A DNA stretch of 21,148 bases, taken from contig JAUCBJ010007035.1 in the NCBI GenBank assembly GCA_032718475.1, positions 1 through 21,148 of the forward strand. Reading direction: 5' to 3'. Source of the DNA: Nemertoderma westbladi (lineage: Eukaryota; Xenacoelomorpha; Nemertodermatida; Nemertodermatidae). The notes beneath the pieces are model-generated. The model was given only the letters and a program-made list of their open reading frames with translations, made no database searches and had not been told where the DNA came from. This document shows positions 9,028 to 16,057 of this stretch, one piece after another (position 1 is the first letter of the stretch; each line of letters opens with the position of its first letter). The translations under genes were made by a program, and so were the position numbers.

Positions 9028-9243
9028 GGACAATTCGGTCCCGGACAATTCGGTCCGGACAATTCGGTCCCGGACAATTCGGTCCCGGACAATTCGGTCC
9101 CATTAATTTTATGTTTTGGGACCGAATTGTCCGGGACCGAATTGTCCGGATACTGACAAAGGACAATTCGGTCCCAAAACATGCATATTAATGGGACCGA
9201 ATTGTCCGGGACCGAATTGTCCGGGACCGAATTGTCAGGGACC
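9028..9243. repeat. 15 bp-unit array cluster 1, head-to-head blocks
   Basis: Units of GGACAATTCGGTCCC occur in blocks that alternate orientation: five forward units (9028-9100), two reverse (9117-9149), one forward (9161-9175), and three reverse plus a decayed one (9193-9243). The blocks are separated by spacers of the type CCCATTAAT...ATGTTTTGGG, and one spacer is inverted. Open frames across the array give only low-complexity GPNCP or DNSVP peptides and are not genes. Confidence 0.95.
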
Positions 9244-9887
9244 AAATTTAATTGGTACTGTACTATATAATGGTGAATGTTCTAGAACCTTAATATATAT
9301 TATTATATGGTAGCTAGTGTTTTTTTTGCTAGCTAGTATTTTTTTTAAATAAAAAAAATTTACTTTTTTTTGTAAACATTATTATTTATGGTAGCTATGG
9401 TGTTTTTTTGGAGCTTGTGAATTATTTACTAGCTAGTAATAGTATGTATTTAAAATGTTTAAAGCTGATTTTTTAATATATTGCGTAAGTATACTGTATG
9501 TGTTGTTGGCTGGTTAACAAGCCTAAATTATTATCCTAGATAATAGCTGGATCTCATTCAGGGACTGTTATAATATCATCAATATTGTTGGTAATTAATA
9601 TAATCAGCAACAGTTTAGGCCTAATTCTGAAATATCATTGTTTTCACAGGTTTTTTTTATAATTTCAAGGAAATGCTATGTAGCTAGTAAAAAAAAACAC
9701 TGCTACACCTTAATAAATAATATATAATACACTACCAATAACAAAAAAAAAAAAATACAGTATTTTTTAAAATTATTTCAAAAAATTGTAGCAAGTAAAT
9801 AACACTAGCTACCATAACAAATATCTCTACTAATGTTCTAGAACATTCACCAATATCAAAAAAGCACTAAAAAGTTGCTATCAGGAA
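9244..9887. other. AT-rich spacer with inverted flanks between the two arrays
   Basis: The sequence just inside each array is an imperfect inverted repeat: GGTGAATGTTCTAGAAC near 9272 and GTTCTAGAACATTCACC near 9835. ATGGTAGCTAGTG and its complement lie further in. The interior has long A and T runs and no gene. With the flanking arrays it forms a large imperfect palindrome. Confidence 0.7.
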
Positions 9888-10206
9888 CCGGACAATTCGG
9901 TCCCGGACAATTCGGTCCCGGACAATTAGGTCCCGGACAATTCGGTCCCGGACAATTCGGTCCCGGACAATTCGGTCCCGGACAATTCGGTCCCGGACAA
10001 TTCGGTCCTAGGACAATTCGGTCCCGGACAATTCGGTCCTAGGACAATTCGGTCCTAGGACAATTCGGTACCGGACAATTCGGTCCCATTTATTTAGTGT
10101 TTTGGGACCGAATTGTCCGGGACCGAATTGTCCGGGACCGAATTGTCCGGACCGAATTGTCCGGGACCGAATTGTCCGGGACCGAATTGTCCGGGACCGA
10201 ATTGTC
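9888..10206. repeat. 15 bp-unit array cluster 2, head-to-head blocks
   Basis: About thirteen forward units (9888-10086) are followed by a spacer, CCCATTTATTTAGTGTTTTG-like, and then seven reverse units (10104-10206). Variants CTAGG and GTACC occur at some unit junctions. The spacer is homologous to those in cluster 1. The structure would fold into a long hairpin. Confidence 0.95.
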
Positions 10207-10254
10207 CTACATCCATATATGCGATATACAATATAAAATAAAGTATGTACTGTA

Positions 10255-10260
10255 GGATAC
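10255..10260 (+). repeat. target site duplication GGATAC, left
   Basis: GGATAC lies immediately before the left terminal repeat and is repeated exactly at 15777-15782, immediately after the right terminal repeat. Confidence 0.9.
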
Positions 10261-10613
10261 TATGGTGGCCCTGAGCGGCCAAAAGTTTGTTTTTTGTAAT
10301 CTTTTTTTTTTGTTCACCCGACTTTTGTAAACTCGTTCGAACGACTTTACAAAACTCGGGAAAACAAATCTAATTGGCTGGAGTGGTTTCTATACCAACA
10401 AACATCCAATCAAGTTTGTTTCCCCGACTTTTGCAAACTCGTTCGAATGACTTTACAAAACTCAGGAAAACAAAAGTTTGTTTTTTGTAATCTTTTTTTT
10501 TTGTTCACCCGACTTTTGTAAACTCGTTCGAACGACTTTACAAAACTCGGGAAAACAAATCTAATTGGCTGGAGTGGTTTCTATACCAACAAACATCCAA
10601 TCAAGTTTGTTTC
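10261..10613 (+). repeat. left terminal inverted repeat (~353 bp)
   Basis: This aligns along its full length with the reverse complement of 15425-15776, with only a few substitutions. It contains palindromes at 10323-10354, 10429-10460 and 10514-10545, and the block AATTGGCTGGAGTGGTTTC. Confidence 0.95.
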
Positions 10614-10830
10614 CCCGACTTTTGCAAACTCGTTCGAACGACTTTACAAAACTCAGGAAAACAAAAGTTTGTTTTTTGTAATCTTTTTTTTTTGTTCACC
10701 CGACTTTTGTAAACTCGTTCGAACGACTTTACAAAACTCGGGAAAACTTTTTGTAATCTTTTTTTTTGTTCTCCCGACTTTTGCAAACTCGTTCGAACGA
10801 CTTTACAAAACTCGGGAAAACAAACGTAAT
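10281..10830 (+). repeat. 191 bp subterminal tandem repeats with six 32 bp palindromes
   Basis: The word AAAAGTTTGTTTT recurs at 10281, 10472 and 10663, giving an exact 191 bp period. Each unit holds two near-palindromes of the form TTTTGTAAACTCG-TTCGAA-CGACTTTACAAAA, centred on GTTCGAAC. They lie at 10323, 10429, 10514, 10620, 10705 and 10779, each 32 bp. Repeated subterminal palindromes are typical transposase binding sites, which is an inference here. The left end has one more repeat block than the right. Confidence 0.9.
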
Positions 10831-11111
10831 TGGTTGGTTAGTGAATTTCCAAAATATATTAGTTGCTCCTGTCTCCCTAACAACCAATGAACTAATACAC
10901 GAAGTAGGTTTAATTGGCGTGGGAAAATTAACATGTTATACTTCTTTGTTACTACAGGTTTAGGTTCATTTATGTTAAACTAATACTAAGGAGCAGTTGT
11001 TTCTGAAGGCCTACTGTATGTATCTGTACTGTAGGCAATCTCAGTATGAGTGTTGACGGCCTAATGTATTGTGCGGTATATTTGTGGGGATCCTATTAGC
11101 ATACCTCTGTT
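10831..11111 (+). promoter_or_regulatory. probable 5' region of the plus-strand transposon gene
   Basis: No gene is visible in this stretch between the subterminal repeats and the first coding frame. It contains CCAAT-type boxes (AATTGGTTGG near 10828 and AACCAATGAA near 10880) and a polypyrimidine-CAG sequence, TTCTTTGTTACTACAG, ending at 10958. That sequence could serve as a splice acceptor. Assignment as promoter or leader follows from position only. Confidence 0.3.
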
Positions 11112-11125
11112 ATGTCCAGTAGTAA

Positions 11126-11941
11126 TTCCTCAGTTACGTTACGTCTGAAATTTCTGATCTGGAGGACTTCCAAAAGGAAAGAAAGAAGCGACTGAATGCG
11201 TTAATTGAACGTGTCCGATCTCATAAGCGATACAAGAAGCCCAAGTCGCCTAAAACAAGAACCGTTAAAGCCCATCATAAAACTATAGACAATTATCAGG
11301 GGAATAGAAATGCGTGTCGTTCTACCCGTAACATAGAAATTGGATGGAAAGTTTGTCAGAATAACGATTTTATTCAAATTAGAACTTCTAAAGGTGGTGG
11401 GACTCGAAGTATCCGATTTGATAAACAATCTACGATCCGTAATGTTTTGACCACTGGCATCGACCTATTTTATCCAAATGGCGAAAATTCATTCGGAAGG
11501 AGAGAAAACTTCGAATATCATTTAATGGACTGGGCCAATAATGTTTGCAGTGAAGAAGACTTAAATAAAACTGTAGCTGAATATTACACTCGAACTGGAT
11601 TTAAAACTTTGAGGTTTTACGTAGGATCGCGTTACCAAGAACCTGTCACCAGTGCGACTGAACATACAGCAGGAATGAGTAGTCAAGATCGCAACCCCAC
11701 AACAACCCATGATAATGATGCAAATCGTGGGATCCTTGGTGTAAATGAATCTGTTGCTGTTACACCAACACCGGAAGATTGGGCTGAACCAATTCCATTA
11801 ACGATCAACAACCAAAGTGATATTGAAGAAGTTTATAGATCGACAGCAACTGCTGGTAGTAGTTCATACGATTTCCGTCCACGCGATACTGTGCGGGCTC
11901 CACATCGTTTTGGATTTGATGAAAGGGGGGGTAAACTTTAA
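11126..11941 (+). CDS. N-terminal part of the transposon's HECT-associated protein
   Basis: The frame is open from 11126 to TAA at 11939-11941 (271 codons) but has no ATG near its start. An ATG at 11112 is in another frame and would join it if one base were missing between 11112 and about 11150. Alternatively the start lies in an upstream exon. The product begins with an acidic segment, then a very basic stretch (KERKKRLNALIERVRSHKRY). A globular block follows: IEIGWKVCQNNDFIQIR, SKGGGTRSIRF, then LFYPNGENSFG and TLRFYVGS. I recall this IGW...KGGGTR...LFFPNG pattern in animal proteins that end in a HECT domain, so this is probably the N-terminal half of the gene continued at 12333. The C-terminal third is Thr/Ser-rich and disordered. 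The basic segment may bind nucleic acid or act as a nuclear signal. Confidence 0.6.
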   Translation, partial: FLSYVTSEISDLEDFQKERKKRLNALIERVRSHKRYKKPKSPKTRTVKAHHKTIDNYQGNRNACRSTRNIEIGWKVCQNNDFIQIRTSKGGGTRSIRFDKQSTIRNVLTTGIDLFYPNGENSFGRRENFEYHLMDWANNVCSEEDLNKTVAEYYTRTGFKTLRFYVGSRYQEPVTSATEHTAGMSSQDRNPTTTHDNDANRGILGVNESVAVTPTPEDWAEPIPLTINNQSDIEEVYRSTATAGSSSYDFRPRDTVRAPHRFGFDERGGKL

Positions 11942-12332
11942 GCCGTCGGCCGACTGCATTAGCTGACACCATGTCAGCCGACAGCTATTCCGGATTTCCG
12001 AAACAAACACCCCCCCCCCCCCCCCCCACCCCACCCCCACCGAGTTACTTACGCTAGGGTCAGTAATAATATATTTTATTACTGACACGAGGGTAAATAA
12101 TGAGGAAAATAACTCAAAATGCGGGTAATAAATTTGTTGTCAACCTACTGTATTTTTCGCCTAATAAACCAAATCTTATGGGTCGGTTAACATTTCTAAG
12201 CGGGCTTACTTAGCTGTGGGAGGGGGGGGGGAGATAAAAATGGGGCTTGGTATTTTTGGGGGAATTTGGAGTCCTCCCATTAAACTGAATTAATTAAACC
12301 TATAGCACATGGTACCATGTTGCAGGGTTTGA
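11942..12332 (+). other. inter-ORF segment: candidate intron or insertion
   Basis: No coding content is seen. The segment holds a GCTGACA-CCA-TGTCAGC hairpin (about 11961-11977), an 18-C run (12010-12027), an 11 bp-stem hairpin GTCAGTAATAA / TTATTACTGAC (about 12060-12087) and a 10-G run (12222-12231). A possible donor, GGGGTAAAC, lies near 11931. A polypyrimidine/CAG acceptor ends at 12421, just inside the next open frame. I could not make this donor and acceptor agree in frame, so splicing is unproven. Confidence 0.4.
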
Positions 12333-13562
12333 GTGTGGGAGAGGATATCTTATCTTTTAGTTATTTATTTATCTTCTTATTTTTATTATTTTTTGAAAAC
12401 AATAATTTACCGGATTTACAGTTATAAAGTTAAAAATTATCAAAATAGACGGCTGTCGGCTTATGTTTACACCCTATTGTATGAAAGCATTGAACCAATA
12501 ATTGACAATGATAGTGATACAGACGCCCAAATCGCTTATGACCCTAATGAGTTTTTACTTAAACAAGAAAACCTGACAATCAACCGCACTACTATTTTTA
12601 AAGATATGATCGAGTTTTTTAAGCACGAGGGAATTATAGATGTGCCCTTGACGGTAAAGTTCGTAGATGAGATTGGGGCTGACTATGAAGGAATCTCGAG
12701 AGACGCTTATACTGGATTCTGGGAGGAGTTTTTTGACCAAGTGGCTGACGGTGAAAATTACAGAGTACCTGCACTTTGCCCAGAATTTCAGCAGGAGGAA
12801 TGGAAAAGTGTTGGTCGAATATTAGTTAAAGGCTTTAAAGATTGTGGCTTTTTCCCTTTAATGTTGGCACCAGCATTTGTAATTGCTACTATTCACGGTG
12901 AAGATACTGTAACTAATGAAATACTTTTAGATTCATTCTGCTCATATCTGTCACCTTCTGATAATGATGTAATATAACAAGCCCTTAATTCCACATTAAA
13001 TGATGATGAACAGGATGAATTATCCGATATTTTAGAACGTTTCGGATACCATTCAGTGATACCTAGTCAAGAAAACATGAAATCAGTAATTATTCAGTCT
13101 GCACACAAGCAACTTATTCAACAGAGTAGTTACGCGTCTGAGATGATTTCTGTAGCTCGGAGCTTCTTTATCAATGAATTACCCCTTGTAGAATCTATAA
13201 ATTCGCTATATGAATCAAAGAAAGCAACAATTCACTCAGTCCTAGGGCTATTTTCAACTACTATACCATCTACTGAATGTGAGAGCCGATGTTTTAAATT
13301 TTTTCAACAATTTATACGGGCTCAGGATGGTAAAGGTTTAAGAGCCTTACTGAGATTTATGACCGGCTCCGACATTGTTAGTGTTAAAGTGATTTCTATA
13401 GAATTCGTGAAATTAGATGGGGCTGCCAGGCGACCAATAGCGCGTACTTGTGGCCCCGTACTTGTGTTGCCAACGACATATCGATATTACCGCCAGTTGA
13501 GGCAGGAGTTTGAATGCATACTTAAAAACTCACAGGAAACTTTTAAGTTCAATATTATTTAG
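12333..13562 (+). pseudogene. HECT E3 ubiquitin-ligase-like domain, one in-frame stop
   Basis: One frame runs from 12333 to TAG at 13560-13562, broken only by TAA at 12975-12977. HECT N-lobe features include FKDMIEFFKHEGI and VKFVDEIGADYEGISRDAY...FW. The C-lobe has LLRFMTGSD, then RRPIARTCGPVLVLP and a final F near the C-terminus. The catalytic cysteine is the TGT at 13449-13451, in the canonical T-C context. HECT enzymes accept ubiquitin from E2 on this Cys and pass it to substrates. There is no ATG before the N-lobe, so the frame is probably a downstream exon of the gene starting near 11126. The first ~35 codons (hydrophobic, AT-rich) are likely intron, with coding beginning after the acceptor near 12421. 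The stop could be a point mutation, for example from CAA, or an assembly error. A possible AATAAA signal lies at 13862. Confidence 0.8.
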
Positions 13563-13624
13563 AATTTGTGATTTATGTACACCTACTGTATATGTACGTA
13601 GGTATTTCCAGCAGTTTGTGGGTG

Positions 13625-13785
13625 TTTACAGTACCGGTAGTTTATAGAAGTTTACAGTAGTTTATAGATGTTTACAGTAGTTTATAGAAGTTTACAGTAG
13701 TTTATAGATGTTTACAGTAGTTTATAGAAGTTTACAGTAGTTTATAGATGTTTACAGTAGTTTATAGATGTTTACAGTAGTTTAT
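13625..13785 (+). repeat. 20 bp tandem repeat with alternating variants
   Basis: About eight units of TTTACAGTAGTTTATAGAWG occur, with the AGAAG and AGATG endings alternating for the first six and giving a 40 bp higher-order period. The array lies between the stops of the convergent HECT-like and integrase genes. TTTATT at 13781-13786 (AATAAA on the minus strand) could be the integrase polyadenylation signal. Confidence 0.95.
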
Positions 13786-13946
13786 TCATGGTTGCAATGT
13801 TTGTTTTGTCTAGTAAAGATTAAAAAAGTCGTTATCCGTGAAACACTTACTTACCTTCTTTAATAAATTTGACTTGGAATATTAATTAAGAACAATTATT
13901 ACAATTAATAATTGTTAATTAATAACAATTAATAACAAAGGAGTAG

Positions 13947-13966
13947 CCCCCCCCCCCCCCCCCCCC
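13947..13966 (+). repeat. homopolymer (C)20
   Basis: This is an uninterrupted run of 20 C, 34 bp beyond the integrase stop on its 3' side. The exact length is likely unreliable. Confidence 0.95.
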
Positions 13967-13999
13967 TTAAAATTCCTATACATAGTAAAAATTCGAAAA

Positions 14000-15229
14000 T
14001 CATTCAAGACCCAAATCTTCCAATTGTTCTAGAATTACTGTGAAAGTTGTAATTGCAGATTCATATGATTGGGGTGCGGCTGGAACATTTCCCAAGAATG
14101 CAAGTTCTAGGAGCTCAATAAAGTCGGGATTACAGTCGGGTGTTACATTACCAACGATTCTATGCGATATGAATTCCAGTTCCGAATGAGATATAGATAA
14201 TTCTACAGAACAGTCCTTTTTACCATATACTTCAGGACAAGCATAAAGCACATCGGGGATTCCTCCAATCCAATCAATCTTGCGGTTACGTCGCATTCTG
14301 TGTGTGTTCCATGTCTGCATAAAAAAGTTCAGCTGTGTTTGTATTAGTTCAAAAAAACAATATCTTGCTGTTTGAATGTGGATAGGATTGGTTGTATTAT
14401 AAAACCCACTATTAACCATACTTTGGAATAGGTCTATCAGAAACTGAACCACATTAGATCGCAAATCGCGCCAGAATCGCTCAATTCTAGTATTGTATAC
14501 GGAACTTCCTGTTATTATAGAATTATTTCGCCTTGAATCGTTACAACTCGACCACAGTTCTTTGTGGAGGCGTTTAATAATAACATTTTCGGTTCCGGCA
14601 TCAACTCTAATTAAGTAAGGGAGCCGGCCGCATTCTTTAAGAAAATTAAAATAAGCACCAACAACAATTTTAGGATCGTTGTTACTCGGCAAGACATTTA
14701 ACCAGAGTACTCTCCTTGAGAACCCGTCTATTGCCCCATGAATTGGAAAGCCGTAGGGCTTTAACTTATCATATCCATCAATATGAACCGTGTGATTAGA
14801 ACCTTTAGAATGGTATCGCGTACGTCGATGAAGTGTTTTTCGTAAGCGAGATTTTACGCCTTCAGGATCTACATATTTCAAAATAAGTCTAACAGTTTCC
14901 TTAGAGACATTAATAAACGATCTGGACCATAATCTTTTACAAATTGATCGGTATCCACAATTTATACCACCGTACTCAAAAATTTCCACCAATATTCCGG
15001 ATAATATTTCCTCAAACGAAGTATCGTAATCTCTACTGTGGAGATTCATATTGGCTTTATATCTTCGTACTGATCTTTCGGATAGAGCAATATTATGAAC
15101 CGAGTTTAACATAGAGGCTGTCTCCTTAGCGGTGAATTGGAAATAGAAATAGACAGTTATCAAATCATTTACAGAAAATCTGTTACAGCCTTCAGAAAAT
15201 GTAGAAGGAAGATAATTATTTTGAGACAT
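14000..15229 (-). CDS. DDE integrase/transposase of the 5.5 kb element
   Basis: An intact frame of 409 residues runs from ATG (15229-15227) to TGA (14002-14000). This is the first in-frame ATG; the frame stays open a further 33 bases upstream. An N-terminal helix-turn-helix (about residues 33-60, TAKETASMLN...SERSVRRYKA) should bind DNA. The integrase core begins around residue 135. Asp151 in HIDGYDKLKPYG, Asp210 in IRVDAGTEN and Glu250 in RIERFW form the DDE triad, spaced 59 and 40. The block IHGAIDGFSRRVLWL is typical of the retroviral-integrase-like 'integrase core' proteins of animal transposons. The enzyme would cut at the element ends and join them to target DNA, acting in the nucleus. 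The gene converges on the HECT-like gene and begins ~200 bp inside the right terminal repeat. No disabling change is seen. Confidence 0.9.
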   Translation of the reverse strand: MSQNNYLPSTFSEGCNRFSVNDLITVYFYFQFTAKETASMLNSVHNIALSERSVRRYKANMNLHSRDYDTSFEEILSGILVEIFEYGGINCGYRSICKRLWSRSFINVSKETVRLILKYVDPEGVKSRLRKTLHRRTRYHSKGSNHTVHIDGYDKLKPYGFPIHGAIDGFSRRVLWLNVLPSNNDPKIVVGAYFNFLKECGRLPYLIRVDAGTENVIIKRLHKELWSSCNDSRRNNSIITGSSVYNTRIERFWRDLRSNVVQFLIDLFQSMVNSGFYNTTNPIHIQTARYCFFELIQTQLNFFMQTWNTHRMRRNRKIDWIGGIPDVLYACPEVYGKKDCSVELSISHSELEFISHRIVGNVTPDCNPDFIELLELAFLGNVPAAPQSYESAITTFTVILEQLEDLGLE

Positions 15230-15424
15230 TTTAAGTAATATTCTAATAATGAGACAATTCAAATGCAGAATATGTTCAACTCAAAACTGTAATCGGCCTG
15301 GCTACCACATCGAATCTTTTTTAAATTGCCCACATTAATATTAATTCACAGGTACTGTTTACCGATTCGATAAAAAAAGGTGATCAAGGATACTGCAGCT
15401 TCAGTCTGATTGGCTTATTTATAG

Positions 15425-15776
15425 AAACAAACTTGATTTGATGTTTGTTGGTAGAGAAACCACTCCAGCCAATTAGATTTGTTTCCCTGAGTTTTGTAAA
15501 GTCGTTCGAACGAGTTTACAAAAGTCGGGTGAACAAAAAAAAAAGATTACAAAAAACAAACTTTTGTTTTCCCGAGTTTTGTAAAGTCGTTCGAACGAGT
15601 TTGCAAAAGTCGGGGAAACAAACTTGATTGGATGTTTGTTGGTATAGAAACCACTCCAGCCAATTAGATTTGTTTTCCCGAGTTTTGTAAAGTCGTTCGA
15701 ACGAGTTTACAAAAGTCGGGTGAACAAAAAAAAAAGATTACAACAAACAAACTTTTGGCCGCTCAGGGCCACCATA
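15425..15776 (-). repeat. right terminal inverted repeat (~352 bp)
   Basis: This is the reverse complement of 10261-10613 with few mismatches, ending in CCATA. It carries three palindromes (15492-15523, 15577-15608, 15683-15714). An open frame across it is only the repeat translated and is not a gene. Confidence 0.95.
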
Positions 15777-15782
15777 GGATAC
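15777..15782 (+). repeat. target site duplication GGATAC, right
   Basis: This is an exact copy of 10255-10260, directly abutting the right terminal repeat. Confidence 0.9.
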
Positions 15783-16031
15783 AGTGTAGTGATTTTAAAT
15801 TATAAAAAATAAATTAAAAATAAGTCTGTAGGATAGTAATCTTAAAAATACAAACAAACAACAACAACACATTAAAATACTTAAATTTTAATGTGGATCT
15901 CCGTTGTTGTACCGTAGTGGGAGTTGGGGGTGCTTTTTTCCGAATCAACTCTCGGGGCAAATACCGCACCCTGATTTGCCATTCCACCTGGGGGTGTCGC
16001 ATTATGTCAAATATGTGGCCCATCACCCACT
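15783..16031. other. no gene recognised
   Basis: This is AT-rich sequence between the transposon and the LINE insertion. It includes a 10 bp-stem hairpin, ACATTAAAAT / ATTTTAATGT, at about 15869-15894. Nothing else is identified. Confidence 0.5.
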
Positions 16032-16057
16032 TACTCTGAAGCACATGACCCACCATT
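16032..16057 (+). repeat. 26 bp target site duplication of the LINE, left
   Basis: The 26 bp beginning TACTCTGAAGCACATGACCC are repeated without mismatch at 17926-17951. The two copies bracket the reverse-transcriptase fragment. Confidence 0.9.

Larger units (their letters stand above)
10261..15776. mobile_element. 5.5 kb DNA transposon with HECT-like gene and DDE integrase
   Basis: The element is bounded by long terminal inverted repeats (10261-10613 and 15425-15776) that start TATGGTGGCCCTGAGCGGCC. It is flanked by a perfect 6 bp duplication, GGATAC. Gene order is a plus-strand N-terminal part (about 11126-11941), a plus-strand HECT-like part (12333-13562), and a convergent minus-strand integrase (14000-15229). 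The arms differ at only a handful of bases, the duplication is exact and the integrase frame is open, so insertion was probably recent. A 6 bp duplication plus an integrase-like DDE enzyme is reminiscent of the eukaryotic IS3EU-type group. That label is a suggestion from memory, not an established classification. Confidence 0.9.

Noticed and set aside
8958-9313. Open frames across the 15 bp arrays giving GPNCP or DNSVP repeats
   Set aside because: They are the array translated in both directions. The repeat is open in several frames simply by composition, and the peptides have no gene context.
10094-10282. Minus-strand frame with GQFGP repeats
   Set aside because: This is array sequence running into the transposon end. 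It crosses an insertion boundary, so it cannot be an ancestral gene.
10281-10830. CRISPR-like array
   Set aside because: The repeats are palindromic and periodic but the intervening sequence is itself repeated, and the setting is eukaryotic. There are no unique spacers.
10601-10963. Open frames rich in Phe and Lys in the left subterminal repeats
   Set aside because: The same peptides arise from the mirror repeats at 15445-15627. They are terminal-repeat shadows, not proteins.
10261-15776. Polinton/Maverick or viral element
   Set aside because: It is too short, lacks polymerase B, packaging ATPase, protease and capsid genes, and has a 6 bp duplication with only integrase and HECT-like genes.
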